Shown here: piece by piece, positions 52,078-60,026 of the stretch
Layout of the letters: every line of letters starts with the position of its first letter
Numbering within the stretch: position 1 is the first letter of the stretch
Source: Paracoccus aminophilus JCM 7686
GTDB lineage: Bacteria; Pseudomonadota; Alphaproteobacteria; Rhodobacterales; Rhodobacteraceae
NCBI RefSeq assembly: GCF_000444995.1
Contig: NC_022049.1
Span: 248,001-312,000 of the forward strand
Reading direction: 5' to 3'
DNA length: 64,000 nucleotides
The notes under the pieces: model-generated
Told to the model about the DNA's origin: nothing
What the model saw: the letters and a program-made list of their open reading frames with translations, nothing else
The model's database searches: none
Position numbers and translations under genes: made by a program

Positions 52078-52995
52078 ATGAACGCAAGAAACCTGATTGC
52101 CGTGACATTGCTGATGAGCGGCACATTGATCTGGCAGCCTGTCCCTGCGCAGCCGAGCGTGACCACGGATACCAGCGAAAGCGCCGCCGCGGTCAAACCG
52201 GCCAGCAATATCGTGACAATGGACCGCATTTCCGTCGAAGTTCTGGGCGATCATGGACCCGATGTCATCCTGTTGCCCGGTCTGGCCACTCCGCGCGATG
52301 TCTGGAAAGGTCTCGCCGACAATCTGGCTGGAAAGGCGCGATTGCATCTGGTGCAGATCACCGGATTTGACGGCCAAGAGAGCCCGGTCAATGCCGCCGG
52401 AGGCCTGCTTCAGGGTGTCGCCGACGAAGTGGCCGCCTATGCCAAGGAAAACAAATTGGACCATCCGGCGGTGATCGGCCACAGCCTCGGCGGCACGGTT
52501 GCCTTGCTGTCGGCCTTGGACCATCCCGAGGCCTATAGCAAGGTGATGGTCGTCGACACCTTGCCGTTTCTGACGCTGCTCTTTGACGCCAACGCGACGG
52601 CGGCTTCGGCGGAGCCCATGGCCGAGCGCATGAAGACAATGATGGCCGCCGCACCTCAGGGAAAGGTCGATCCCGCGACCCTGCGCGGCATGTCCCTGAC
52701 CCAAGCCGGGCTGGATCAGGTCGAGACCTGGGTCGCGGCATCGCGCAACGAGGTGAGTGCGGAAGCGATGAAAGAGATGCTGACCTTGGACCTTCGCCCC
52801 CGCCTTTCATCTCTGAGCATTCCGATGGTATTGGTTTACCCCGAAAGCGCGCGCGCGACCGCGCTTTACACCGATCTCTATAAGCCTGTTCGCGATCACA
52901 AGCTTGATGGCATTGAGGGAACCGGTCATTTCGTCATGCTGGACCAGCCCGCCAACTTCGAGACCGCCGTGAAGCGCTTTCTGGATTTGCAGTGA
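52078..52995 (+). CDS. secreted alpha/beta hydrolase
   Basis: A 305-residue protein with a signal peptide (NLIAVTLLMSGTLIWQPVPAQ). The alpha/beta hydrolase fold shows DVILLPGLATPRDVW (oxyanion loop), VIGHSLGGTVALL with the nucleophile Ser near 138, VLVYPESARATALY (acid region) and GTGHFVMLDQP with the catalytic His near the end. It is the last gene of the cluster, 22 bases after the adaptor. Possible roles are trimming, hydrolysing an ester on, or detoxifying the exported peptide in the periplasm; the sequence does not decide. Confidence 0.85.
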   Translation: MNARNLIAVTLLMSGTLIWQPVPAQPSVTTDTSESAAAVKPASNIVTMDRISVEVLGDHGPDVILLPGLATPRDVWKGLADNLAGKARLHLVQITGFDGQESPVNAAGGLLQGVADEVAAYAKENKLDHPAVIGHSLGGTVALLSALDHPEAYSKVMVVDTLPFLTLLFDANATAASAEPMAERMKTMMAAAPQGKVDPATLRGMSLTQAGLDQVETWVAASRNEVSAEAMKEMLTLDLRPRLSSLSIPMVLVYPESARATALYTDLYKPVRDHKLDGIEGTGHFVMLDQPANFETAVKRFLDLQ

Positions 52996-53038
52996 GCTGA
53001 GACCCGCGCCGGGTTTGCCGGAGGCTGATTCCGGTTCG

Positions 53039-53128
53039 TTACGCGGCGATGGGTTCGGTTTGCAGGGCCTTGTAGACGTTGGCTTCGGCTTTCGAAGGTG
53101 GGATGTTCCTGATCGGCCCGACCCTATC
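53039..53128 (-). pseudogene. possible IS3-type transposase C-terminal scrap
   Basis: The final codons of a minus-strand frame read VGPIRNIPPSKAEANVYKAL and a short tail to a stop, similar to the 'IGNIPPAEAEAxYY' ending of IS3-family OrfB proteins. No further transposase sequence follows upstream. It sits 44 bases after the peptide cluster and marks its right edge. Confidence 0.4.
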
Positions 53129-53135
53129 AGACCAC

Positions 53136-53470
53136 GAATTGTTCAAGGGAATGCTGGAGTTTCTGGCCGTTGCGCCGGGGATAAGCTTGGCGTGACAGCG
53201 GTGGCGGTCGGCGCGGTGGCGCGCCAGCTTGAAGAGCGGCTCGGCATAACGCTGTGTCATCGCACGACGCGGCGGGTCGAGCAGACGTCGGGGGCGCGAT
53301 CATCAACATCTGCTGTCGGGAGAGCTGCGGATCTGCGCGCAATCGCTCGCGCTGATCGCCTTCAACGCCGCCCATCCCGATGTTGCGGTCGAGGGCGATA
53401 TCCGCGAGGGCCGCACCGATCTGATCGGCCCGACCAAGCGCGAGAACACCGCATCCGCGCCTTTTTGAAG
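53136..53470 (+). pseudogene. decayed LysR regulator fragments
   Basis: Short pieces in shifting frames recall a LysR gene: ELFKGMLEFLAVA (start of the helix-turn-helix domain), AVARQLEERLGITLCHRTTRRVEQT (recognition helix and wing) and RICAQSLALIAFNAAHPDVA, VEGDIREGRTDLIG (effector domain). Stops and frameshifts separate them, so this is a relic. The remaining sequence up to 53666 holds nothing I can support. Confidence 0.5.
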
Positions 53471-53666
53471 TGTATGCGCCCGCTGATGGCCGGACAGGGT
53501 AAAGCCGCGCATTCGAGGCGCGGGGCTCGGCTCTCATGGCGCGCCTGTCATCTCCGGTTTAATGGCCGTCATCGGCTCTTTCTTTGCGAAAAATCCCGCG
53601 CGCGCTGGCCCCGGGATGGTTGGCCAAAAGCGGCTGGCCCCCCGCTCGGGCCAGCCGCTGCGCCGC

Positions 53667-54623
53667 TTAGAGGTCCAGCACCAGAAGCGGCGTCTTGGCG
53701 CGCGAGCAGCAGATCGTCATCTGATCGCCCGCCTCTTGTTCCGCCGCGCTTAGGACGATGTCGCGGTGATCGGGCGTGCCTTCAAGGACGCGCGTGAGAC
53801 AGGCCCCGCACATGCCTTGTTCGCAGGAAAGATCGACCGCGATGCCGTGCCGTTGCAACACGCTCGCGATGCTTTCCTCGGCGCCGATCGCGAAACTCTG
53901 CCCGCTCGAGGCAAGGCGGACCTCGAAGGATGCGGCCTCCGTCCCCTCGGGCACGGCGAGCGGCAGCGGCTGGAAGCGTTCCGAATGAAACTGCCCGTCT
54001 TGCCAGCCCGCCTCTGCCATGCGCCCGGCCAGAAGGTCGAGAAACGGCCCCGGCCCGCAAGCGAGAACCACCGCATCCGCATCGGGCGCGCTCAGACAAT
54101 CGGGCGTGCCAGCAAGGATATTCGCGCCCTCCTCGTCGAGATGCAGCTTCACCACCGCGCCAAAGGGCGGCGTCGTCAGCTCGTCCAGAAAGGCCACGCG
54201 GGCGCGGCTGCGCTCGTAATGATGCCATTCGAGATCGGCGCCCCCGGCCATCAGCCGCCGCGCCATCGCCATGATCGGGGTGATGCCGATCCCCGCCGAG
54301 AAGAGGATATAGCGCCCCGCCTCGGGCAGCGGAAAGAGGTTGCGCGGCTGGGAAACCTCGACCCGGTCGCGCACCCGCAGTTCGCGGTGCAGCGAGCGCG
54401 AGCCGCCGCGCGAGGTCGCATCCTGGCGCACGCAGACCAGATACCGGCGCTCCTCCTCGGCCCGCCCGCAGAGCGAATATTGCCGCAACATCCCCGAAGG
54501 CGTGCGCAGGTCGATATGGGCGCCGGGGGCATAGGGCGGCAGCGCCGCCCCATCCGGCGCCATCAGCTCGATGTCGAGATTGTCGTCGCCATTGATGCGC
54601 AGCGCCGAAACGATGAGTTCCAT
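53667..54623 (-). CDS. VanB-type ferredoxin oxidoreductase
   Basis: A 318-residue reductase of the phthalate dioxygenase reductase/VanB class. An FMN-binding barrel (PGAHIDLRTPSGMLRQYSLCG), an NAD domain (YILFSAGIGITPIMAMARRL, VVLACGPGPFLDLL) and a C-terminal plant-type 2Fe-2S ferredoxin domain (CEQGMCGACLTRVLEG then MTICCSRA) appear in that order. It passes electrons from NAD(P)H to the Rieske oxygenase encoded just upstream (54633-55733) nine bases away on the same strand. Confidence 0.88.
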   Translation of the reverse strand: MELIVSALRINGDDNLDIELMAPDGAALPPYAPGAHIDLRTPSGMLRQYSLCGRAEEERRYLVCVRQDATSRGGSRSLHRELRVRDRVEVSQPRNLFPLPEAGRYILFSAGIGITPIMAMARRLMAGGADLEWHHYERSRARVAFLDELTTPPFGAVVKLHLDEEGANILAGTPDCLSAPDADAVVLACGPGPFLDLLAGRMAEAGWQDGQFHSERFQPLPLAVPEGTEAASFEVRLASSGQSFAIGAEESIASVLQRHGIAVDLSCEQGMCGACLTRVLEGTPDHRDIVLSAAEQEAGDQMTICCSRAKTPLLVLDL

Positions 54624-54632
54624 GGCACCCCC

Positions 54633-55733
54633 TCAGGCAATGAAGAAATGGCTGAGACCAAGATCGCGCAGGCCCCGACGATAGTTGATCGAGCTGCGGT
54701 CGGCGGGGATATGCGCCTCCATCCGGGGATCGAGCGGCAGGTTTTCGGGCTTTTGCTGCTCGACCATCTCGGCATCCTCGGCAAAGACGCGCAGGTTAAA
54801 CTCATGGACCTCTTCGACCGGGCGGTCGGTGTCGAAATTGCGCGCAATCGGGCAGAAAAGCCGGGTCTGGCGGGCCGAGACCGGCGAGGCCGCATTCAGG
54901 ATCACCAGCCGCTTTCCTTCCGGGAAATGCACGGTCAGCGTCGCCGAAAACGGCAGATGGCAGTGGAAATGACGCAGCCATTGAAAGCCCTCGGGCGAGG
55001 GATCGGGCACGCCATTCGGGTAGTTGCTGATGCTCGACCAATATTCCGCCTCAAAGCCGGTTGCGGTTGGCTTGGTCTCGTAATTCGGCACGACCGGATC
55101 GTCGGGATCGGCAAAGGTCGCGGCATGGATGAAGGCGAAATGCGCGACATCGAGAAAGCCCTCAAGCTGGCGCCCGGCAAAACCGGCGATGTCGAAGGCG
55201 GGCACGTTGATGAGCTGATAGCCCGCCTCGCCCCAATGCGGCATCGGCGGCACGGCGGTGGTGGTGGTGGCGGTGGTGGCGGTGGTGGCGGTGGCCCCCT
55301 CGCCCTCAGCCGGGCGCAGGCAGGTCCAGACCAGCCCATAGGCGAGCTGGACCGGGTAGGATTTCAGATGCAGCTTGGCAGGAATCGCGGTCGCGGGATG
55401 GGCGGGCACCTCGATGCATTTGCCGCCCGCGCCGAATTTCAGCCCGTGATAGGGGCAGCGCACGCCCAGACAATCCTTGTTTGCGCCCATGGTCAGCGGC
55501 ACGCCGCGATGGGTGCAGATATCATTGGCGACCACGACCTCGTCACCCACGCGGTAGACCACCAAGGGCTCGTCCAAAAGCCGCGCGCCGACCAGCCCCT
55601 TGGCGTCGAGATCGCGGATCAGCGCGACCGGATACCAATGCCGCGCCAGAATGCGCCAGTCGTCGGGATCAAAGCTGCAATGGCGCGGCAGGTCGCTGTG
55701 ATCGGGGGAATTCGGGCGCACCTGGACATTCAT
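54633..55733 (-). CDS. VanA-type Rieske oxygenase alpha subunit
   Basis: A 366-residue aromatic ring-hydroxylating/O-demethylating oxygenase. The Rieske cluster ligands are in NDICTHRGVPL and VRCPYHGLKF; the mononuclear iron site follows with EGFLDVAHFAFIHAATF (Asp-x-x-His) in the catalytic domain. It is related to vanillate O-demethylase and chlorinated or methoxylated aromatic oxygenases; the substrate is undetermined. A run of 13 Thr/Ala codons (55253-55295) forms an odd low-complexity insertion between the Rieske and catalytic domains. Expression is probably governed by the divergent LysR gene. Confidence 0.86.
   Translation of the reverse strand: MNVQVRPNSPDHSDLPRHCSFDPDDWRILARHWYPVALIRDLDAKGLVGARLLDEPLVVYRVGDEVVVANDICTHRGVPLTMGANKDCLGVRCPYHGLKFGAGGKCIEVPAHPATAIPAKLHLKSYPVQLAYGLVWTCLRPAEGEGATATTATTATTTTAVPPMPHWGEAGYQLINVPAFDIAGFAGRQLEGFLDVAHFAFIHAATFADPDDPVVPNYETKPTATGFEAEYWSSISNYPNGVPDPSPEGFQWLRHFHCHLPFSATLTVHFPEGKRLVILNAASPVSARQTRLFCPIARNFDTDRPVEEVHEFNLRVFAEDAEMVEQQKPENLPLDPRMEAHIPADRSSINYRRGLRDLGLSHFFIA
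55253..55295. repeat. trinucleotide-like GGT/GGC repeat in coding sequence
   Basis: A pure GGT/GGC array (about 14 triplets on the plus strand) lies inside the oxygenase gene, giving an in-frame Thr/Ala stretch on the minus strand. Slippage would change length without breaking the frame. Confidence 0.8.
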
Positions 55734-55751
55734 CTGGGCATCCTCTGCTTG

Positions 55752-55775
55752 CGTTATGTTTTATTGGATATAACG
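55752..55775. promoter_or_regulatory. inverted repeat in divergent LysR/oxygenase promoter
   Basis: CGTTAT, twelve bases, ATAACG, in an AT-rich spot (GTTTTATTGGATATAACG) 19 bases from the oxygenase start and 67 from the LysR start. The size and position fit a LysR recognition site (T-N11-A type). Confidence 0.5.
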
Positions 55776-55842
55776 TTGTCCGCCGAACCCCATCGCGGCA
55801 AACAGCAAATTTCGCTGAGGCCATTGCAAAAATTGGAACGCC

Positions 55843-56745
55843 ATGCAGCCCTTCTCGCGGATGCTGACCTATTTCGTCGAAGTGGCCCGGCAGGGCTCGA
55901 TCCGCAAAGCCTCGGAAAAGCTGAATGTCTCGGCCTCGGCCATCGACCGGCAGGTGCTGTTGGCCGAGGAGATGCTGGGCGTGCGGCTTTTCAACCGCTT
56001 GCCGGGCGGGATGCAGCTCACCTCACCGGGAGAGCTGATGCTGCGCGGCGCTTTGGAGTGGCGGCGCGATTTCGCCGCGATTGAGCGCCAGATTGCCGAT
56101 CTGAGCGGGCTGCGGCGCGGTCATGTCCGTCTGGGCATCATCGGCGCCTTGGCCACTGGCTTCCTGCCGCGCCTGCTCGCGCGGTTGCGTCAGGATTACC
56201 CGGGCGTGACGGTCGAGGTCACGGTGCTCGCCAATGACGCGGTCGGGCTTGCGATTGCCGCGGGACAAGTCGAGCTTGGCCTCTGCCTCAACCCCCGCCC
56301 CTCGCGCGAGACCGAGATCCATGCCCATCGCGAGATCCCGCTTGGCCTTGCCCTGCCCCCCGGCCATGCTTTCGCGCAAAAGCCGCGCCCGCGCTTTGCC
56401 TGGCTCGCCGAATGCGAGGTGATCCGCCCGCAAGAGCCGCTGGAAATCGCCGAATTGTTTGACGCGCTCGAAGCCGCATCCGGGCTCAGCATCACGCCGG
56501 TTGCACGCGCCAATGACATCTCGATGATCCGCGCGCTCATTCGCGCGGGCGCGGGCGTCAGCCTGATGAGCCAGCTTGATCTGGCCGAGGACGAAAGCGC
56601 GGGGCGCATCGTTTTCGTGCCGCTGGCCGAGCCGCTGCTGCGCCCGACCCGGCTGGCGCTCTGCCACGGCCGCCATGCGCCGCTCTCGACGGCGGCGACG
56701 CTGGTTTTGCACGCGATCACCGCCGAGGAAGGATGGCAGTTTTAG
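55843..56745 (+). CDS. LysR-family transcriptional regulator
   Basis: A 300-residue LysR regulator: HTH SRMLTYFVEVARQGSIRKAS, EKLNVSASAIDRQVLLAEEM, wing LFNRLPGGMQLTSPGE, and an effector domain from RRGHVRLGIIGALATGFLPRLL. It is transcribed away from the VanA/VanB-type oxygenase genes with the operator-like dyad in between, so it probably controls that pair in response to an aromatic ligand. Confidence 0.86.
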   Translation: MQPFSRMLTYFVEVARQGSIRKASEKLNVSASAIDRQVLLAEEMLGVRLFNRLPGGMQLTSPGELMLRGALEWRRDFAAIERQIADLSGLRRGHVRLGIIGALATGFLPRLLARLRQDYPGVTVEVTVLANDAVGLAIAAGQVELGLCLNPRPSRETEIHAHREIPLGLALPPGHAFAQKPRPRFAWLAECEVIRPQEPLEIAELFDALEAASGLSITPVARANDISMIRALIRAGAGVSLMSQLDLAEDESAGRIVFVPLAEPLLRPTRLALCHGRHAPLSTAATLVLHAITAEEGWQF

Positions 56746-56895
56746 GCGAATTTCCACCGGCAAATCGGCCAATTTTCTCTGGTCGGAAAAGGATTCTGCG
56801 CAGCAGCGAGAAACCCGCCGCTTTGGGCGTGACCTCACCTTTTTCGGGGTGTAAGAGGACCGCGCCCCAATCCCGCTTCCCGAAAGGAGAGCCTG

Positions 56896-59184
56896 ATGAA
56901 ATTCCGCTTCCCCATTGTCATCATCGACGAGGATTTCCGTTCGGAAAACTCCTCTGGTTTGGGCATTCGGGCCCTTGCAGATGCCATCGAATCCGAAGGA
57001 TTCGAGGTGCTGGGCGTGACCAGCTTTGGCGATCTGTCGCAATTCGCCCAGCAGCAATCGCGCGCCAGCGCCTTCGTGCTGTCCATCGACGACGAGGAAT
57101 TCGGCCCCGGCCCTGAGCTTGGCCCGATCGTCAATGATCTGCGCGCCTTCATCGAGGAAGTGCGCTGGAAAAACGCCGATGTGCCGATCTATCTGCATGG
57201 CGAGACCAAGACCGCGCGGCATCTGCCGAATGACATCCTGCGCGAGCTGCATGGCTTTATCCATATGTTCGAGGATACGCCGGAATTCGTCGCCCGCCAC
57301 ATCATCCGCGAGGCGAAAACCTATCTCGAAGGGATCCAGCCGCCCTTCTTCCGCGCGCTTCTCGATTACGCCGAGGACGGCTCTTATTCCTGGCACTGCC
57401 CCGGCCATTCCGGCGGCGTCGCCTTCCTGAAATCGCCAATCGGGCAGATGTATCACCAGTTCTACGGTGAAAACATGCTGCGCGCCGATGTCTGCAACGC
57501 GGTCGAAGAGCTCGGCCAGCTTCTCGACCACAACGGCGCAATCGGCGCCTCGGAACAGAATGCGGCGCGGATCTTCAACGCCGATCACTGCTTCTTCGTC
57601 ACGAATGGCACCTCGACCTCGAACAAGATGGTCTGGCACCATACCGTCGCGCCGGGCGATATCGTCGTCGTGGACCGCAACTGCCACAAGTCGATCCTGC
57701 ACAGCATCATCATGACGGGCGCGGTGCCGGTTTTCCTCAAGCCCACGCGCAACCATTTCGGCATCATCGGCCCGATCCCCTATAGCGAATTCGAGATCGA
57801 GACGATCAAGGCGAAAATCGCCGCGAACCCGCTCTTGGCCGGGGTCGATGCCGAGGCGGTGAAGCCGCGCATTATGACGCTGACCCAATCGACCTATGAC
57901 GGGGTGCTTTACAACACCGAGGCGATCAAGGGCCTGCTGGACGGCTATGTCGAGAACATGCATTTCGACGAGGCTTGGGTGCCGCACGCCGCCTTCCACC
58001 CCTTCTATGGCACCTTCCACGCCATGGGCCGCAAGCGCCCGCGCACCCAGAAATCGGTGGTCTATGCGACCCAGTCGATCCACAAGCTGCTGGCCGGGAT
58101 TTCTCAGGCGAGCCATGTGCTGGTCCAAGATGCGCAGGAAACCAAGCTCGACCGGCATCTCTTCAACGAAGCCTATCTGATGCATATCTCGACCAGCCCG
58201 CAATATTCGATCATTGCGAGCTGCGATGTCGCGGCGGCGATGATGGAGCCTCCGGGCGGCACGGCTCTGGTCGAGGAAAGCATTGCCGAGGCGCTCGATT
58301 TCCGCCGCGCCATGCGCAAGGTCGATGCCGAATTCGGCGACGACGATTGGTGGTTCCAGGTCTGGGGCCCCGATGAGCTGGAAGACGAGGGCATTGGCCG
58401 CACCAAGGATTGGGTGCTGCGTCACACCGATGCCGATGGCGTCCAGCGCGACGGCGAGGACAGCTGGCACGGCTTTGGCGATATGGCGCCGGGCTTCAAC
58501 ATGCTCGACCCGATCAAGGCCACGATCATCACCCCCGGCCTCAATATCGACGGGCGGTTCGAGGAGTGGGGCATCCCGGCCTCGATCGTCACGAAATATC
58601 TGGCCGAGCACGGCGTTGTCGTTGAAAAGACGGGGCTTTACAGCTTCTTCGTGCTCTTCACCATCGGCATCACCAAGGGCCGCTGGAACACGCTTCTGAC
58701 CGCCCTTCAGCAGTTCAAGGACGATTTCGCCCGCAACCAGCCGATGTGGCGGATCATGCCGGAATTCTGCCAGAAGCAGCCGCGCTACAAGCAGATGGGG
58801 CTGAAGGATCTCTGCCAGCACGTCCATGCGCTTTATGCGAAATACGACGTGGCCGTGCTTTCGACCGAGATGTATCTGAGCGATCTCACCCCCGCGATGA
58901 AGCCGAGCGATGCCTTTGCCCATATCGCGCGCCGCACCACCGTGCGCGTGCCGATCGACGAGCTGGAAGGCCGCATCACCACGAGCCTTGTCACGCCCTA
59001 TCCGCCGGGCATCCCCCTGCTGATCCCGGGCGAGGTCTTTAACCACAAGATCGTCGAATATCTGCGCTTCAACCGTGAATTCGCCCGCGAGTGCCCGGGG
59101 TTCGAGACCGATATCCACGGGCTCGTGCAGGAAACCGCGGATGACGGCACGGTGCATTATTTCGCGGATTGCGTCGCCGAATAA
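56896..59184 (+). CDS. Orn/Lys/Arg decarboxylase family enzyme
   Basis: A 762-residue PLP enzyme with the three-part layout of the large bacterial basic amino acid decarboxylases: an N-terminal response-regulator-like wing domain (IVIIDEDFRSENSSGLGIRALADAIE), the PLP core (SWHCPGHSGGVAFLKSPIG, FFVTNGTSTSNKMVWHH, FDEAWVPHAAFHPFYGTFHAM and the Lys of YATQSIHKLLAGISQ), and a C-terminal domain (LVTPYPPGIPLLIPGE). The pattern fits arginine decarboxylase best, but lysine or ornithine specificity cannot be excluded. It would make a polyamine precursor or consume acid. AAGGAG precedes the ATG; a hairpin terminator follows, so it is monocistronic. Confidence 0.88.
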   Translation: MKFRFPIVIIDEDFRSENSSGLGIRALADAIESEGFEVLGVTSFGDLSQFAQQQSRASAFVLSIDDEEFGPGPELGPIVNDLRAFIEEVRWKNADVPIYLHGETKTARHLPNDILRELHGFIHMFEDTPEFVARHIIREAKTYLEGIQPPFFRALLDYAEDGSYSWHCPGHSGGVAFLKSPIGQMYHQFYGENMLRADVCNAVEELGQLLDHNGAIGASEQNAARIFNADHCFFVTNGTSTSNKMVWHHTVAPGDIVVVDRNCHKSILHSIIMTGAVPVFLKPTRNHFGIIGPIPYSEFEIETIKAKIAANPLLAGVDAEAVKPRIMTLTQSTYDGVLYNTEAIKGLLDGYVENMHFDEAWVPHAAFHPFYGTFHAMGRKRPRTQKSVVYATQSIHKLLAGISQASHVLVQDAQETKLDRHLFNEAYLMHISTSPQYSIIASCDVAAAMMEPPGGTALVEESIAEALDFRRAMRKVDAEFGDDDWWFQVWGPDELEDEGIGRTKDWVLRHTDADGVQRDGEDSWHGFGDMAPGFNMLDPIKATIITPGLNIDGRFEEWGIPASIVTKYLAEHGVVVEKTGLYSFFVLFTIGITKGRWNTLLTALQQFKDDFARNQPMWRIMPEFCQKQPRYKQMGLKDLCQHVHALYAKYDVAVLSTEMYLSDLTPAMKPSDAFAHIARRTTVRVPIDELEGRITTSLVTPYPPGIPLLIPGEVFNHKIVEYLRFNREFARECPGFETDIHGLVQETADDGTVHYFADCVAE

Positions 59185-59198
59185 GGCGCGCGGACGCG

Positions 59199-59224
59199 GC
59201 CTCTCCCGCTGTGGCGGGGGAGGC
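59199..59224 (+). terminator. Rho-independent-like terminator
   Basis: GCCTCTCCCGC and GCGGGGGAGGC form an 11-bp stem (one T-G pair) around a four-base loop, 14 bases past the decarboxylase stop. It also faces the end of the minus-strand phosphoesterase gene. Confidence 0.65.
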
Positions 59225-59258
59225 GCTTATGGCCAACTTCGCCGGCTCAGGCGGCGGT

Positions 59259-60026
59259 TCAGTCTGTGGCTAACGTGATCTGATGGCTGATGACCAGCGG
59301 GCCTTCGCGCTCGGTTGCGCCGCGCAGATCATGCAGCTCGAACCCCGGTGCGCCGGGCGCGGGCAGATGTTTCGCGCCCGCGAAAGACAGCCCCAAACCG
59401 TGACCAAGCGCGGGCGCGACGCTCGCCTCGACGCCCGCCCAGCTCCGGCGGATGCCGCGATGAGCATGGCCCGCGATCACGCGACAGATGGCCGAGCCCG
59501 CCACCAGCCGCGCCAGATCCTCGGCCCCGGCAAAGCCCTGCCGGTCAAGATGGGGCAGCCCGGTCGCGAAGGGCGGATGATGCAGCGCCAGAAGCACCGG
59601 CGCATCGCTCTCGGCCAGCACGCGCGCGAGCCAATCGAGGCGCAAAGGATCAACCCCGCCCTTCCCCCCCGCGAGATTGCTATCAAGCGCCACCAGCCGC
59701 ATCGGGCCAATGCGCTGGGTAAAGCTCAGATGATCCACCGCGAAGGGCGCCCAATCGGCAAAGGCCGCGCGAAAGGCCTCGGGCCGGTCATGGTTGCCGG
59801 GCATCGGCCAAAGGGCCACGGGGGCGGCGCGCAAAAGCGCCAGCGCGCGGCTGTAATCGGGCGCGCTGCGGTCGATGACATCGCCGCTCATCAAGATCGC
59901 CTCGGGGCGCAGATCGAGCCCCGCGATCACCTCAAACGCGGCGTGAAGCGCGCGGGCCGGATCATGGCAGGGATCGCCCCCATCCGCGCGCAGATGCAGG
60001 TCGCTGAGTTGCGCCAGCAGCGTCAC
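59259..60026 (-). CDS. calcineurin-like metallophosphoesterase
   Basis: A 255-residue phosphodiesterase of the CpdA/GpdQ class. All five metal motifs are visible: QLSDLHL, LMSGDVIDR, MPGNHDR, ALHHPP and AGHAHRG. Likely reactions are cleavage of phosphodiesters such as glycerophosphodiesters, phosphonate esters or cyclic nucleotides. The GTG start overlaps the permease stop (GTGA), so it is translated with the ABC importer genes, which suggests it acts on the imported compound. No signal peptide, hence cytoplasmic. Confidence 0.85.
   Translation of the reverse strand: MTLLAQLSDLHLRADGGDPCHDPARALHAAFEVIAGLDLRPEAILMSGDVIDRSAPDYSRALALLRAAPVALWPMPGNHDRPEAFRAAFADWAPFAVDHLSFTQRIGPMRLVALDSNLAGGKGGVDPLRLDWLARVLAESDAPVLLALHHPPFATGLPHLDRQGFAGAEDLARLVAGSAICRVIAGHAHRGIRRSWAGVEASVAPALGHGLGLSFAGAKHLPAPGAPGFELHDLRGATEREGPLVISHQITLATD

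Noticed and set aside
55253..55295. Possible CRISPR-like or regulatory repeat array
   Set aside because: Simple triplet repeats without spacers, inside a clear coding frame.
56023..59157. A 1,044-codon open frame on the minus strand opposite the decarboxylase gene
   Set aside because: The opposite strand encodes an unmistakable full-length decarboxylase with all PLP motifs. Long antisense frames are expected in high-GC DNA and this one has no family similarity.
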